Part shown: piece by piece, positions 35,909-45,918 of the stretch | How positions within the stretch are numbered: position 1 is the stretch's first letter | Layout: each line of letters starts with the position of its first letter | From: Microbacterium sp. SLBN-154 | GTDB taxonomy: Bacteria; Actinomycetota; Actinomycetes; Actinomycetales; Microbacteriaceae | Assembly (NCBI RefSeq): GCF_006715565.1 | Contig: NZ_VFNL01000001.1 | Span: forward strand, 2,294,001-2,358,000 | Direction: 5' to 3' | DNA: 64,000 nucleotides | Made by a program: the position numbers and the translations under genes | Notes under the pieces: model-generated | The model's database searches: none | The model's input: the letters and a program-made list of their open reading frames with translations, nothing else | Told to the model about the DNA's origin: nothing

Positions 35909-37431
35909 GCGATCACCCCCTTCTTCAGGAACAGGGCACGCCCGATGTCTTCGACGCTCAGTTGCGGGCGACCGCCGAGATCTGCCAGTGTCCAGGCGAC
36001 CCGGAGGACCCGGTCGTACCCGCGCAGAGTGAGCGCTCCGCGGTGGAGCGCGGCATCCAGGGGCCGGCGGATGATCGGCGACGGTGCCGCCGGCCCCCGA
36101 CGGAGCCAGCTCCCCGACACGTCGGCATTCGTACGCCACGGGGTATCGCTGAGGCGGTGCGCGGCTCGTGCCCGCGCCTCGCGCACCTGCGCGTGCGCGT
36201 CGGCGGTGGTGGTGCCGCCGGCGTCGCCCTGTCCGGGCGCGACCGCCACGCGACGCATGGACAGCTCGATGTCGATGCGGTCGAGCAGAGGGCCCGACAG
36301 TCGGCCGAGGTAGCGGCGGATGGCGATCGGCGGACAGACGCACGCTCCGCCCGGCACGGCGAACTGTCCGCACGGGCAGGGGTTGGTGGCAGCCACGAGC
36401 TGGAATCGCGCCGGGAACTCGGCGACCGCCCCGGCCCGGTGAATGGTGATCCGGCCGCTCTCCAAGGGCTGGCGCAGCGCGTCCAAGGCGTGCGCAGGAA
36501 ACTCCCCCGCCTCGTCGAGGAACAGGATGCCGGTCGCCGCGCGCGCGATCGCTCCCGGCCGGATGATCCGCGATCCTCCGCCGACGAGCGCAGCCACGCT
36601 CGCGCTGTGGTGAGGGGCTTCGAAGGGCGGAGTCCGATGAAGAGCCGAGACGGCCTGACCGCCGAGCGACCGGACGGAGGCCGCCAGGAGGGCAGCCTCC
36701 TCGTCGAGCGGGGGCAGGATGCCGGGGAGACGCCGCGCCAGCATCGTCTTGCCCGCCCCCGGAGGCCCGCTCATCAGGATGTGGTGGCCACCCGCGGCCG
36801 CGACGATGAGGGCTGTCACCGCTTCGGGCTGACCCACCACGTCCGCAAGCTCCAGCGCCTCCCCCGTCATCTCCTCAGGCCGCGCCGCCGGAACGGCAGA
36901 CTGCTCGGGCACTTCGACGGATCCGCCGTGGAAGGCCACCACCTCGGCGATGTTGACGGCGCCGAGCACCTCCACGCCGGTCACCAGCTGAGCCTCCTCG
37001 CGGTTGGCATGCGGCACCACCGCGCGACGAATGCCCTTTCGGGCCGCGGCGAGCACGGCGGGAAGGACTCCGGGCACCGGGCGGAGCCGTCCGTCCAGAC
37101 CGAGTTCGCCGATGTGGACCGTGGCGTCGAGCGACTCCCGCGCGAGAGGGAGCTCGGTGGCGATGGCTGCGACCGCGATCGCGACATCGAACCCGGATCC
37201 GTTCTTGGGCAGGCTCGCGGGCGACAGATTGACGGTGAGCCTGCGTCGCGGAAGCGTCAGCCCGTTGTTGGCGCAGGCGTTGTGGACCCGCTGGACGGCC
37301 TCTCCGAGCGCCTTGTCGGGCAAGCCGATGATCCGGAAATCGGGAGTCTGCTGCGAGAGGTCGGCTTCGACCTCGACGAGTGCTCCGTCCAAGCCCGTCA
37401 AGGCGACGGCCCGGGTGCGGACGACGGTCAC
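35905..37431 (-). CDS. comM: ComM/YifB Mg-chelatase-like AAA+ ATPase
   Basis: Hexameric helicase that aids branch migration in transformation. An N-terminal Lon-protease-like S5 fold ('LTVNLSPASLPKNGSGFDVA') is followed by AAA+: Walker A 'LMSGPPGAGKTMLARRLPGI', Walker B 'ATGILFLDEAGEFPAHALDA', and the C-terminal Cys-rich 'CPCGQFAVPGGACVCPP' with 'RYLGRLSGPLLDRIDIEL'. 508 residues from the GTG at 37431, overlapping yraN by 4 nt. Its gene order yraN-comM-dprA is the usual one in actinobacteria. Confidence 0.93.
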   Translation of the reverse strand: MTVVRTRAVALTGLDGALVEVEADLSQQTPDFRIIGLPDKALGEAVQRVHNACANNGLTLPRRRLTVNLSPASLPKNGSGFDVAIAVAAIATELPLARESLDATVHIGELGLDGRLRPVPGVLPAVLAAARKGIRRAVVPHANREEAQLVTGVEVLGAVNIAEVVAFHGGSVEVPEQSAVPAARPEEMTGEALELADVVGQPEAVTALIVAAAGGHHILMSGPPGAGKTMLARRLPGILPPLDEEAALLAASVRSLGGQAVSALHRTPPFEAPHHSASVAALVGGGSRIIRPGAIARAATGILFLDEAGEFPAHALDALRQPLESGRITIHRAGAVAEFPARFQLVAATNPCPCGQFAVPGGACVCPPIAIRRYLGRLSGPLLDRIDIELSMRRVAVAPGQGDAGGTTTADAHAQVREARARAAHRLSDTPWRTNADVSGSWLRRGPAAPSPIIRRPLDAALHRGALTLRGYDRVLRVAWTLADLGGRPQLSVEDIGRALFLKKGVIA

Positions 37432-37790
37432 CGCAGATCCCGCAGATGCTCGATCGACGCGGTCCGAGGATCGGGACCCAGGACCGACACCGCATCGAGC
37501 CTCAGTCGGCGCCCCTGGGCGGATTCCGGGTGAGCCGCGATCCACGCCATCGCCAGGCGCCACAGCCGCATGCGCTTGCGGGTGTCCACCGCTTCGAGGG
37601 GATGGCCGAAGTCCTCGCCGCGCCGGGTCTTGACCTCGACGACGACGAGGTCACTCCCGTCCTCGGCGACGAGGTCGATCTCGCCGCCGGTGCACCGCCA
37701 GTTGCGGGCGATCACCCGCCATCCCTGCTCCTGGAGATACGCCGCTGCGCGCTCTTCGCCGGCTCTGCCGACCTCGTCCTTGACTGCCAT
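37428..37790 (-). CDS. yraN: UPF0102 family protein YraN
   Basis: 120 residues with the endonuclease-like family motifs 'EVGRAGEERAAAYLQEQGW', 'GGEIDLVAEDGSDLVVVEVK' and 'TRRGEDFGHPLEAVDTRKRM'. The E-I-D...E-V-K pattern is that of restriction-endonuclease-fold nucleases, though activity is not established for most members. I start at the ATG at 37790 (MAVKDEVG); a longer form from 37850 lacks family similarity at the N-terminus. First gene of the yraN-comM-dprA operon. Confidence 0.9.
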   Translation of the reverse strand: MAVKDEVGRAGEERAAAYLQEQGWRVIARNWRCTGGEIDLVAEDGSDLVVVEVKTRRGEDFGHPLEAVDTRKRMRLWRLAMAWIAAHPESAQGRRLRLDAVSVLGPDPRTASIEHLRDLR

Positions 37791-37892
37791 GGTCCGATCG
37801 TGATCGGTCGCGGCATCCCATGGCGGCCGCTTCCCCGCATCCGTGCACACAGCACGAAGTGGACCCGCTGTGCAGGAGAGGACGCGGGCGCG

Positions 37893-38216
37893 TCAGCTGT
37901 CGAGCGAGAGTTCCTCAGGAAGCTGGAAGTCGCGTCGGGAGAGCTCCTCGACGTTGACGTCCTTGAAGGTCAGCACCCGCACGGCCTTGACGAACCGATC
38001 GGCGCGGTAGATGTCCCACACCCAGACGTCGTTCATCGTGATCTCGAAGTAGAAGTCGTGCTCGGTGTCGCGGCGCACGACGTTGACCTCATTGGCGAGG
38101 TAGAACCGCCGTTCCGTCTCGATCACGTACGCGAACTGACCCACGACATCGCGGTACTCGCGGTACAGTGCCAGCTCGAGCTCGCGGTCGTAGTCTTCGA
38201 ATACCTCGTCGTCCAT
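37893..38216 (-). CDS. DUF2469 family protein
   Basis: 107 very conserved residues, MDDEVFEDYDRELELALYRE, then 'YRDVVGQFAYVIETERRFYL', 'ANEVNVVRR' and 'FKDVNVEELSRRDFQLPEEL'. It matches the actinobacterial DUF2469 family, always between rnhB and yraN, of unknown function. TAGAGT (38226-38231, minus) would start transcription about 3 nt before the ATG, so it is nearly leaderless. Confidence 0.88.
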   Translation of the reverse strand: MDDEVFEDYDRELELALYREYRDVVGQFAYVIETERRFYLANEVNVVRRDTEHDFYFEITMNDVWVWDIYRADRFVKAVRVLTFKDVNVEELSRRDFQLPEELSLDS

Positions 38217-38277
38217 GGTGAGTCCACTCTAGATCGCCCACGGCGCATCCACGCCCCGACGGTCGGCCGCGACGGCG

Positions 38278-38937
38278 TCAGAACAGCGTCGGTGCGTCGG
38301 CGATCGACCACGACGACCGGTGGTGCCTGCTCAGACCATGGGAGCGGATCGCCGCCCGATGCTCGGGACTGGCGTATCCCTTGTTGCGAGACCACTGATA
38401 CGCGGGCGACTCGTCGTGCAACCCCGTCATCAGGGTGTCGCGCGCGACTTTCGCGATGACGGACGCCGCCGCGGCGCTGGCGCAGTCGCGATCGGCCTTG
38501 ATCACCGGCCGTATCCGCAGATCCCTGGCACCGGCCGGGGTGATGTAGTCGTAGTTCCCGTCGAGGATCACGATCGCCTCCGAGGCGTCCACGCCGTGAG
38601 CGCGCAGATCCGCCAGCGCGCGGATCGTGGCAAGGCCCAGAGCGCGCATGATGCCGATCTCGTCGATCTCATCGGCCGAGGCCCATCCGACGGCGCTGGC
38701 GGCCACCCAGGAGGCCGCTCTCGCCGCAACGGCCGGTCGATGGTGCTCGGGCACGAGTTTGGAATCACGCAGGCCCTGCGGCACGCGCTTGCGCGATCGC
38801 GGCGCGTCGACGGCGACCGCTCCCACGGCCACCGGCCCCGCCAGAGCCCCGCGTCCGACCTCATCGCAGGCGATGACGACGGGATGCTCGCGGAGCAGTC
38901 GTCGTTCGAGGGTGAGGCGCGGTTCGATCACGGTCAC
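38278..38937 (-). CDS. rnhB: Ribonuclease HII
   Basis: Cleaves RNA in RNA-DNA hybrids and at single ribonucleotides. The acidic residues are visible: D25/E26 in 'VIACDEVGRGALAGPVAVG', Asp in 'AIVILDGNYDYITP' and Asp in 'PVIKADRDCASAAAASVIAK'. 219 residues from the GTG at 38937, which overlaps the lepB stop as GTGA. Downstream of lepB in an operon. Confidence 0.94.
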   Translation of the reverse strand: MTVIEPRLTLERRLLREHPVVIACDEVGRGALAGPVAVGAVAVDAPRSRKRVPQGLRDSKLVPEHHRPAVAARAASWVAASAVGWASADEIDEIGIMRALGLATIRALADLRAHGVDASEAIVILDGNYDYITPAGARDLRIRPVIKADRDCASAAAASVIAKVARDTLMTGLHDESPAYQWSRNKGYASPEHRAAIRSHGLSRHHRSSWSIADAPTLF

Positions 38938-39695
38938 GGCTGGTCGGCAGGCTCCGGAACCCCCGCGAAGACCTCGTGGTGGAAGTCCAGCAGCCCGAAC
39001 CGGGACAACGGCCACGTGGTGAGGAACGCGCGGCCCACGACGTTCTCGAGCGGAACGAAGCCCTCGCCCGGCTGGTCTTGGTTGAAGCGGGAGTCCCGCG
39101 AGCTGTTGCGGTTGTCTCCGAGCACCCAGAGACGGTCCTCGGGCACGGTGACATCGAAGTCCTCGGCCGACGCCCTGCTGACCCCGCCGGGGAGCTTGAG
39201 GTAGTCCGTCTCATCGATGGGGACGTCGTTGATCGTGATCTGCCCGAGGGTGTTGCAGCACACCACGTGATCTCCCGGAAGTCCGATGATCCGCTTGACG
39301 AGGTGGTCGTCGCTGTCCGGTGCAGCGAGACCGATGAGGGACAACACCCACTCCACACCGTCGACGAACGGGCCACGGCTCGGTGTCTCCGAGGGAGGCA
39401 GCCACCCACCCGGATCGCGGAACACCACGATGTCGCCTCGTTCGTATCCCCCGAACCGCGGCGTCAGCTCGTCGACGAGGATGCGGTCATTGACGTTGAG
39501 GGTGTTCTCCATCGACCCCGACGGGATGTAGAACGACCGGACGACGAAGGTCTTGACGAGGAAGGACACCACGAGCGCGATCAGGACGATGATCAGGACG
39601 TCCCGGAGGAAGGTGCCCCACCCCCGCTTGCGACCCTCGGGCTGTGACCTGCGGGAGGGGAAGCGGTCGGCCGTCGCGTGTTGCTCGGTGGTCAT
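38934..39695 (-). CDS. lepB: Signal peptidase I
   Basis: Removes signal peptides at the outer face of the membrane. One N-terminal TM 'DVLIIVLIALVVSFLVKTFV' is followed by the catalytic Ser61 in 'YIPSGSMENTLNVNDRILVD', the Lys134 general base in 'HLVKRIIGLPGDHVVC' and box E 'VLGDNRNSSRDSR'. 253 residues. The ATG has GAGAAGGA upstream. Separated from rplS by a 30-nt palindromic terminator, so it has its own promoter. Confidence 0.95.
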   Translation of the reverse strand: MTTEQHATADRFPSRRSQPEGRKRGWGTFLRDVLIIVLIALVVSFLVKTFVVRSFYIPSGSMENTLNVNDRILVDELTPRFGGYERGDIVVFRDPGGWLPPSETPSRGPFVDGVEWVLSLIGLAAPDSDDHLVKRIIGLPGDHVVCCNTLGQITINDVPIDETDYLKLPGGVSRASAEDFDVTVPEDRLWVLGDNRNSSRDSRFNQDQPGEGFVPLENVVGRAFLTTWPLSRFGLLDFHHEVFAGVPEPADQP

Positions 39696-39802
39696 CGGAT
39701 CCTTCTCGGGGCCTCCCGCCCCGGTCGGTGCGGCGTCCTACCAGGGTGACATACTCGCGCGGAGTCGACGGTCTGCCGTCGCGGGGAATTCCCCCGGAAC
39801 GA

Positions 39803-39832
39803 CGAACGCCCCGGTGATCACCGGGGCGTTCG
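39803..39832. terminator. Perfect 30-nt palindrome after rplS
   Basis: CGAACGCCCCGGTGA and its exact complement TCACCGGGGCGTTCG are joined without a loop. It lies 13 nt after the rplS stop on the minus strand and is followed by TCGTCGTT. It probably terminates rplS transcription before lepB. Confidence 0.78.
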
Positions 39833-39845
39833 GGGTTCAGCGCGC

Positions 39846-40193
39846 TCAGCTGTCGCGCTTCTCCTTGATCTTGGCCTTCTTGCCACGGAGGGCGCGAAGG
39901 TAGTACAGCTTCGCGCGGCGCACGTCACCGCGGGTGACGACCTCGATGTGGTCGATCACCGGGCTGTGGACCGGGAACGTACGCTCCACACCGACCTGGA
40001 AGCTGATCTTCCGCACGGTGAAGGTCTCGCGGATGCCGTCGCCGGAGCGGCCGATGACGACGCCCTGGAAGATCTGGATGCGCGAGCGGTTGCCCTCGGT
40101 GATGTTGACGTGCACCTTGACGGTGTCACCGGGGCCGAAATCGGGGATGTCGGAGCGCAGCGATGCTGCGTCGACGGAATCGAGGATCTGCAT
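39846..40193 (-). CDS. rplS: 50S ribosomal protein L19
   Basis: 115 residues, [20 protein letters not shown], then '[20 protein letters not shown]', '[20 protein letters not shown]' and '[20 protein letters not shown]'. Typical size and sequence. AGGAAG lies upstream of the ATG. It has its own promoter (40324-40351) and a ~124-nt leader with the potential for a multibranch fold; see the leader entry. Confidence 0.97.
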   Translation of the reverse strand: MQILDSVDAASLRSDIPDFGPGDTVKVHVNITEGNRSRIQIFQGVVIGRSGDGIRETFTVRKISFQVGVERTFPVHSPVIDHIEVVTRGDVRRAKLYYLRALRGKKAKIKEKRDS

Positions 40194-40317
40194 GAGGGAT
40201 CACTTCCTGCGGCCGCCACAGGTCGACCGCGTCACGATGACGGGATGGTGTGCCCGAACCGTCCGCGAACTGGAGCAGACGGCGTGCTCCCCTGAGGCAG
40301 AGCCGTGCAGGGCACAA
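40194..40317 (-). promoter_or_regulatory. Foldable 5' leader of rplS (candidate r-protein leader)
   Basis: The predicted transcript begins near 40317. A closing stem can be drawn between TGTGCCC (40316-40310) and GGGCACA (40255-40249), enclosing ACGGC...GCCGT with an inner GCTC/GAGC pair, and CCGTC...GACGG. The ribosome site follows the closing stem. This is the layout of a structured autoregulatory leader, but no homologue comparison was possible. Confidence 0.45.
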
Positions 40318-40323
40318 ACAGCC

Positions 40324-40351
40324 ATTCTGCCATGGATCGCGACCCCGACAA
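40324..40351 (-). promoter_or_regulatory. rplS promoter
   Basis: On the minus strand TTGTCG (40351-40346) and CAGAAT (40329-40324) are 16 bp apart. The -10 lies within TGGCAGAAT, a 9-mer that also forms the -10 region of rpsP. Confidence 0.55.
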
Positions 40352-40369
40352 AAACGGTGCTGGCCAGGG

Positions 40370-40858
40370 TCAACGCAGGTCGCTGCGCTCCTCGATGACG
40401 ACGACGTCGGACGGTCGTGGCCGCGTCGACCTCGATCCTTCGCCGAGGTAGGCGGAGGACGACGTCCGGAATGCCACGAGCCCGGCGGGCCGGGCTTCGC
40501 GCCACAATTGCCACAGCTGCGCCCAGAACAACGCCAGAGCGACGGCGATGGTCACGCCGAACGCCCCACCCCACCACCAGGTGCCGAAGAACCCGAGCGA
40601 CACCGTCAGCGCGTGCAGGATTGCGAAGCCTCCGACATCCAGCCACGACACCGCGCGTTCCGCGCGCACCGTGCCCCGGGCTCGGACGAGCAGCGTCAAC
40701 ACGATCTGCCCGATGAAGACCGACGGGATGCCCAGGAGCAGCACCCAGAGGAAGGCCCACCCTCCTGCGTTGAACACGCCCCAGCCGACGAGCAGCCAGA
40801 GCGGCAGGATGAACGCCGCCGGGAACAGCCACCGGTAGACCGCGCGTCGGAGAACCAT
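40370..40858 (-). CDS. Small polytopic membrane protein, unrecognised
   Basis: 162 residues, about four membrane helices: 'LFPAAFILPLWLLVGWGVF', 'FLWVLLLGIPSVFIGQIVL', 'ILHALTVSLGFFGTWWWGGA' and 'FGVTIAVALALFWAQLWQL', followed by a polar 40-residue cytosolic tail rich in Ser/Arg. No transporter signature that I recognise. Lies between rplS and map, transcribed with neither. Confidence 0.72.
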   Translation of the reverse strand: MVLRRAVYRWLFPAAFILPLWLLVGWGVFNAGGWAFLWVLLLGIPSVFIGQIVLTLLVRARGTVRAERAVSWLDVGGFAILHALTVSLGFFGTWWWGGAFGVTIAVALALFWAQLWQLWREARPAGLVAFRTSSSAYLGEGSRSTRPRPSDVVVIEERSDLR

Positions 40859-40966
40859 GAACCGATGCTACGCCCGTCCCGAAGCGACGGGCAGGGTGTC
40901 CCGCACGCCGGACGGCCATCTCTCAGCGCGCACTCCGCGAGAATGGAGGATGACGGAAGGAAATGA

Positions 40967-41749
40967 ATGATCGAGCTGCGCACCCCGGCCGAGATCGAGA
41001 CGATGAGGCCTGCCGGCCGATTCGTGGCGGAGGTCCTTGCGACCCTCCGCGACGATGCGAGGGTGGGAACGAATCTCCTCGCGCTCGATCAGCGGGCGCA
41101 CGAGATGATCCGTCGGGCGGGAGCGGAGTCCTGCTACATCGACTACCACCCGTCTTTCGGCGCCTCGCCCTTCGGGAAGGTGCTGTGCACCTCGATCAAC
41201 GATGCCGTGCTCCACGGACTGCCTTTCGATTACGCGCTTCGTGACGGCGACCTGGTGTCGCTGGACTTCGCGGTCGCCGTGGACGGGTGGGTGGCCGACT
41301 CCGCGGTCTCGTTCGTCGTCGGCACGCCCCGCGACGAAGACCTCGCGCTCATCGACACGACCCAGCGCGCCCTGTCCGCCGCCATCGACGCGGCACAGAC
41401 CGGCCAGCGCATCGGCGACATCTCCGCCGCGATCGCCGCGGTGGCTCGTGCGGACGGCTACCTCATCAACACCGATTTCGGTGGGCACGGAGTCGGCCGG
41501 ACGATGCACGGCGACCCGCACGTGCCCAACGACGGCAAGGCGGGCCGCGGCTACCCGCTTCGTGCCGGCCTCGTCCTCGCCCTGGAACCCTGGTTCCTCG
41601 CCTCCACGGACAAGCTGATCACCGATCCCGACGGCTGGACCCTCCGCAGCGCCGACGGCTCACGTGGCGCGCACTCCGAGCACACCGTCGCCATCACCGA
41701 GGGCGGTCCGGTCGTCCTCACCGACCGGAGCTTCCTCGGGGTTGACTGA
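40967..41749 (+). CDS. map: Methionine aminopeptidase, type I
   Basis: Removes N-terminal Met. The metal-binding pattern is present: 'HGLPFDYALRDGDLVSLDFA' (first Asp), 'VAVDGWVADSAVSFVVG' (second Asp), 'GGHGVGRTMHGDPHVPN' (His), 'GLVLALEPWFLAS' (Glu) and 'SEHTVAITE' (last Glu). 260 residues without the N-terminal zinc finger or SH3-binding extension. GGAAGG precedes the ATG. Convergent with treZ, 6 nt apart. An isolated second copy is possible elsewhere in the genome; adk/infA-linked map is the usual place. Confidence 0.93.
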   Translation: MIELRTPAEIETMRPAGRFVAEVLATLRDDARVGTNLLALDQRAHEMIRRAGAESCYIDYHPSFGASPFGKVLCTSINDAVLHGLPFDYALRDGDLVSLDFAVAVDGWVADSAVSFVVGTPRDEDLALIDTTQRALSAAIDAAQTGQRIGDISAAIAAVARADGYLINTDFGGHGVGRTMHGDPHVPNDGKAGRGYPLRAGLVLALEPWFLASTDKLITDPDGWTLRSADGSRGAHSEHTVAITEGGPVVLTDRSFLGVD

Positions 41750-41755
41750 ACGCCC

Positions 41756-43483
41756 TCAGAGCGTCGTCACCGCGGCACTTCGCCCGGGCAGGGTGATCCG
41801 CCCGTCATCCGCCGACACCGCGTCATCCGTCGTCAGCAGCACCCGCGACGCATCTCTCATCCGAAGCGTCGCCGCGTCGGTGCCGAAATTGACCAGCACG
41901 TCGACGTCACCGCGACGCAGCACGAACGTGCGGGCATCCTCATCGGCCTCGGCGGACAGTGCCGCGAAGTCGGGGTCGGTGAGGTCGGGAAGCTCTCGAC
42001 GCAGCTGCGCGAGCCGCCGGTAGAGCTCCAAGGTGCGCCGGTGACGGGGATCGGCGGCGTCGGATGTCGCCTCGGACCAGTCGAGGTGCGACCTCTCGAA
42101 GGTGGCCGGATCCTGCGGATCGGGGACGACGGATTCGTCCCACCCCATGGCGGCGAACTCCGCCAGTCGACCGTCGGCAGTCGCCTTGGCCAGCTCGGGC
42201 TCGGGATGCGACGTGAAGAATTGCCACGGGGTGCTCGCCGCCCACTCCTCACCCATGAAGAGCATGGGGGTGAAGGGCGCGAGCAGCGTGAGCACCGCGC
42301 CGATGCGCAGGCCCCCGTCGTCCAGCGTCTGGGAGAGCCGGTCGCCGGCAGCGCGGTTGCCGATCTGATCGTGGTCCTGGCTGTAGGTCACCAGACGCCA
42401 CGTCGGGATGCGCGGATCGATGGGCCGGCCGTGTTCCCGCCCGCGGAACGACGACCACGTCCCATCGTGGAAGAAGCCCCGGGTCGCGGCCTTCACCAGG
42501 GCGGAGAGAGGGGCGAAATCGGCGTAATACCCCACGGTCTCGCCGGTGAGGGCGACGTGCAGGGCATGGTGGTAGTCGTCGCTCCACTGCGCGGTGAGGC
42601 CATAGCCCCCGGCCTCGCGAGCGGAGATGAGAGTCGCATCATTCATGTCGGATTCGGCGATCAGGGTCAGGGGACGCCCCACGTGGGCGCTGAGCCGATC
42701 GGTCTCCTCGGCGATCTCCTGCAGGATGTGCCGATCGGTGCGGTCGAGCAGCGCGTGGACGGCGTCCAGACGCAGACCGTCGACGTGATAGTCCCGCATC
42801 CACATCAGCGCGTTCTCCACGATGAAGGCGCGCACGGCCGGCTCGTCGAGGTTCACCGACGAACCCCATGTGTTGCGTTCGGCGTCGCGGAGGTACGGGC
42901 CATATTCCGGCAGATAGTTCCCACTCGGGCCCAGATGGTTGTAGACGACATCCTGGATGACGGCGAGACCGCGTCCATGGCAGGCATCGACGAACCGCTG
43001 GTAGGCCGCGGGGCCGCCGTAGGCCTCGTGCACGGTGTACCACAGCACGCCGTCGTAGCCCCAGTTCCAGACGCCGTTGAACCCGTTCACCGGGAGGAGC
43101 TCGACGTGCGTGACGCCGAGATCGACCAGATGGTCGAGGCGCGAGGTGGCCGCCTCCAGACTCCCCTCGGGAGTGAAGGTTCCCACATGCAGTTCGTAGA
43201 CGATGCCGCCTGCGAGCTGGCGTCCCGTCCACGCGTGGTCGCTCCACTCGTAGCCGTCGGCATCGAACCAGCAGGAGGTCTCATGCACGCCGTCGGGCTG
43301 TCGGCGTGAGCGGGGATCAGGACGCACGGTGTCGCCGTCATCGAGGACGAAGCCGTACCGGTCACCGTCGGCCAGGGTCACCTCGCCGCGCCACCAGCCG
43401 TCTGCCTCTTCCCGCATCTCGAGGTCTCCCCCGGCATGCCGCAGCCGGACACGGGTGGCCCGCGGGGCCCACAGTTCCATCAT
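41756..43483 (-). CDS. treZ: Maltooligosyltrehalose trehalohydrolase
   Basis: Releases trehalose from maltooligosyltrehalose. CBM48-like N-terminus '[19 protein letters not shown]' is followed by GH13: '[20 protein letters not shown]', '[20 protein letters not shown]', '[15 protein letters not shown]', D240 in '[14 protein letters not shown]', E277 in '[12 protein letters not shown]' and '[18 protein letters not shown]'. 575 residues. The ATG at 43483 overlaps the treY stop (ATGATGG). Last gene of treX-treY-treZ. Confidence 0.95.
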   Translation of the reverse strand: MMELWAPRATRVRLRHAGGDLEMREEADGWWRGEVTLADGDRYGFVLDDGDTVRPDPRSRRQPDGVHETSCWFDADGYEWSDHAWTGRQLAGGIVYELHVGTFTPEGSLEAATSRLDHLVDLGVTHVELLPVNGFNGVWNWGYDGVLWYTVHEAYGGPAAYQRFVDACHGRGLAVIQDVVYNHLGPSGNYLPEYGPYLRDAERNTWGSSVNLDEPAVRAFIVENALMWMRDYHVDGLRLDAVHALLDRTDRHILQEIAEETDRLSAHVGRPLTLIAESDMNDATLISAREAGGYGLTAQWSDDYHHALHVALTGETVGYYADFAPLSALVKAATRGFFHDGTWSSFRGREHGRPIDPRIPTWRLVTYSQDHDQIGNRAAGDRLSQTLDDGGLRIGAVLTLLAPFTPMLFMGEEWAASTPWQFFTSHPEPELAKATADGRLAEFAAMGWDESVVPDPQDPATFERSHLDWSEATSDAADPRHRRTLELYRRLAQLRRELPDLTDPDFAALSAEADEDARTFVLRRGDVDVLVNFGTDAATLRMRDASRVLLTTDDAVSADDGRITLPGRSAAVTTL

Positions 43484-45918
43484 CGGAGTGTTCCTTCCTC
43501 GATCCGGTCGGCGTCGATCAGGAGCGCAACCGGATAGGTCTGCAGAATTCGTGACAGCGGAATCTCTCCGCCGCCGAACCGTCGTCCCGTCAGCGCGTCG
43601 ACGACGTCCCGCGACGGAAGCAGGATGGCCGTCCCGCCCCAGCCGCCCCGACGGGCGAGCCCGGCCGGCAGCCGCGTGACGACGGTCGTCGCCCCGCCGC
43701 GGTCGAACGCGACGGCGTGTTCGGACGCCTCACCGATCACGGTGACCGGGCGATGGACGGTGAACAGGTCGGGTCGGTCGCGGCGGAGGCGCAGTGCGCG
43801 TGAGGTCACCAGCATCTTGGCCCGGGCCGTCGCGTCGACCGGCGGCAGATCCCCACGGGCGAACGCGGCGTCGAGATCCCTCAGCATCTGTCGGCGCAGG
43901 GCGAAGTCCACCGGGCGACGGTTGTCGGGATCGACCAGCGAGGTCTCCCACAGCTCGGACCCCTGGTAGACGTCGGGCGAACCCGGCGCGGTGAGCTGCA
44001 CCAGCTTCGCACCGAGGGAATTGCTCCACCCGAACGCCGAGATCTCGGCGACGAAGTCCTCGATCAGCGGGCGCGCCTCTGCCGACGCGGCTTCGACGAG
44101 CGCATGCATCCCTTCCTCGAAATCCTCGTCGGGGTCCCACCACCCCGTCGACTCCGCCGCCTCACGGGCGGCCTTCTCGGCGTACGCGTGCAGACGATCC
44201 GGGGAGGCGGGCCACGCTCCGATGACCGCCTGCCAGAGAAGGGCATCGAACGGTCCGTGACCCGTGGTCGCCACCGCGCGAAGGCGCTCCAGCACCTCAG
44301 CCCAGCGCGCGGGGATCTCGGCGAGCACGTTCAGCCGGGCGCGGACGTCCTCGCCGCGCTTGGTGTCGTGGGTCGACAGCGCCGTCATCGCATGCGGCCA
44401 GGCAGCGAGACGTCGTTGCTGCGCCCGGTGGAACTCCGTCGGCGTCATCGAGAAGACCGCGGGGTCCCCGCCCACCTCGGTGAGGGAGCCCAGGCGTGTG
44501 AACCGGTAGAAGGCTGTGTCCTCGACGCCTTTCGCCATCACGGGGCCGGTCGTCTGCTGGAAACGACGGGAGACCTCCAGCGTCGGATCGCGCAGGATCA
44601 CGCGCAGCGCCTCGAGGCTGGGTGAGAGGTCCGGGCGGCGCCGCGTGGCCTCAGCCGTCGCGCGGGTGAGGTGCTCCTCACCCGCCGGAAGGTACGACCG
44701 GTAGACGGGGAAGCAGGCGAGGAGTTCGGCGAACGCATCGGCGGCCTCCTCGACCGGCGCAGGCAGGCACCGTACCAGTCGCGCGATCTCGGCGCGCTGT
44801 ATCGTGTCGCCGATCATCCGCTTGGTGGTGTGGATGAGATCGGTCCAGCCGCCTCCCGCCACGCCGGTCTCGGCCCGGAGCTCCGCGTCGAGGTCGTCGA
44901 GGGGGCCCTCGCCGTCGGGGTCGACGAAGAGCCGGTCGATCTCGCCCAGGGCGTCGTATCCCGTCGTGCCGGCGGTGCGCCACCACGGGGGAAGATCCTC
45001 GCCGTGCTCGAGGATCTTCTCCACGAGCACGTGCGTCGGCGCGCCGCGCGCTGCACGAGCCGCCTCGGCCAGCTGCTCCAGGTACGCCCCGGGGTCGAGC
45101 AGCCCATCCGGATGGTCGACGCGCAGACCGTCGGCGAGCCCCTCGCGCAGCCAGCGCAGGATCTCGGCGTGCGTGGCTTCGAAGATCTCCGGCACTTCGA
45201 CGCGGACACCGGCGAGGGTGGTCACGGCGAAGAACCGGCGGTAGTTCAGATCATCCGCCTCCGTGCGCCAGAACGCCAAGCGGTAGTGCTGGCGGGACAG
45301 CACCTGGCGGACCACCGTCGGGTCCGACGACTCGGCATCGGGCGCCGAACCCTGCGCGAGGGGGAAGGCGTGCTCGAAGTACCGCAGCGCGCCGAAGGGG
45401 AACAGAGCCGGGTCGTCGCTCCCGGGAGACACGGTGATCTCGCCTTTCTCGACGACCTCGTCGACGTCGCCGCCGAGGATGGGGACGAGGACCCGGCCGC
45501 CACCGAAGTCCCAGTCGATGTCGAACGCGTCGGCGTGGACCGAGTCGCGGCCCCGCAGGAGCACGTCCCACCACCACCCGTTCTCGGCTGGCGCGGAGAT
45601 CCCCATGTGGTTGGGGACGATGTCGACCAGGATGCCGAGGTCGGCATCCCGCGCGGCGGACGCGAACCTCGACAGCGCCTCCGGGCCGCCGCGCTCGGGG
45701 TCGACCCGGGACACATCGACCACGTCGTATCCGTGGTCCGACCCCGAGGTGGCCGCGAGAAGCGGCGACAGATAGGCCCACGACACCCCGAGGTCGCGCA
45801 GGTAGTCCACTACGCCTGCGGCGTCATCGAGATCGAAGGAACGCCGGATCTGCAGGCGATAGGTCGATTCGGGGTGCCGACGGTCCGGCGCAGCAGGAGG
45901 AACCGCCGCCGAGCTCAC
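43480..45918 (-). CDS. treY: Maltooligosyl trehalose synthase
   Basis: Converts the reducing-end alpha-1,4 bond of maltodextrins to alpha,alpha-1,1. TreY hallmarks: '[20 protein letters not shown]', '[20 protein letters not shown]', '[20 protein letters not shown]', '[20 protein letters not shown]', '[18 protein letters not shown]', '[20 protein letters not shown]' and '[17 protein letters not shown]'. 812 residues from the GTG at 45918, which overlaps the treX stop by GTGA. Confidence 0.96.
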   Translation of the reverse strand: MSSAAVPPAAPDRRHPESTYRLQIRRSFDLDDAAGVVDYLRDLGVSWAYLSPLLAATSGSDHGYDVVDVSRVDPERGGPEALSRFASAARDADLGILVDIVPNHMGISAPAENGWWWDVLLRGRDSVHADAFDIDWDFGGGRVLVPILGGDVDEVVEKGEITVSPGSDDPALFPFGALRYFEHAFPLAQGSAPDAESSDPTVVRQVLSRQHYRLAFWRTEADDLNYRRFFAVTTLAGVRVEVPEIFEATHAEILRWLREGLADGLRVDHPDGLLDPGAYLEQLAEAARAARGAPTHVLVEKILEHGEDLPPWWRTAGTTGYDALGEIDRLFVDPDGEGPLDDLDAELRAETGVAGGGWTDLIHTTKRMIGDTIQRAEIARLVRCLPAPVEEAADAFAELLACFPVYRSYLPAGEEHLTRATAEATRRRPDLSPSLEALRVILRDPTLEVSRRFQQTTGPVMAKGVEDTAFYRFTRLGSLTEVGGDPAVFSMTPTEFHRAQQRRLAAWPHAMTALSTHDTKRGEDVRARLNVLAEIPARWAEVLERLRAVATTGHGPFDALLWQAVIGAWPASPDRLHAYAEKAAREAAESTGWWDPDEDFEEGMHALVEAASAEARPLIEDFVAEISAFGWSNSLGAKLVQLTAPGSPDVYQGSELWETSLVDPDNRRPVDFALRRQMLRDLDAAFARGDLPPVDATARAKMLVTSRALRLRRDRPDLFTVHRPVTVIGEASEHAVAFDRGGATTVVTRLPAGLARRGGWGGTAILLPSRDVVDALTGRRFGGGEIPLSRILQTYPVALLIDADRIEEGTLR

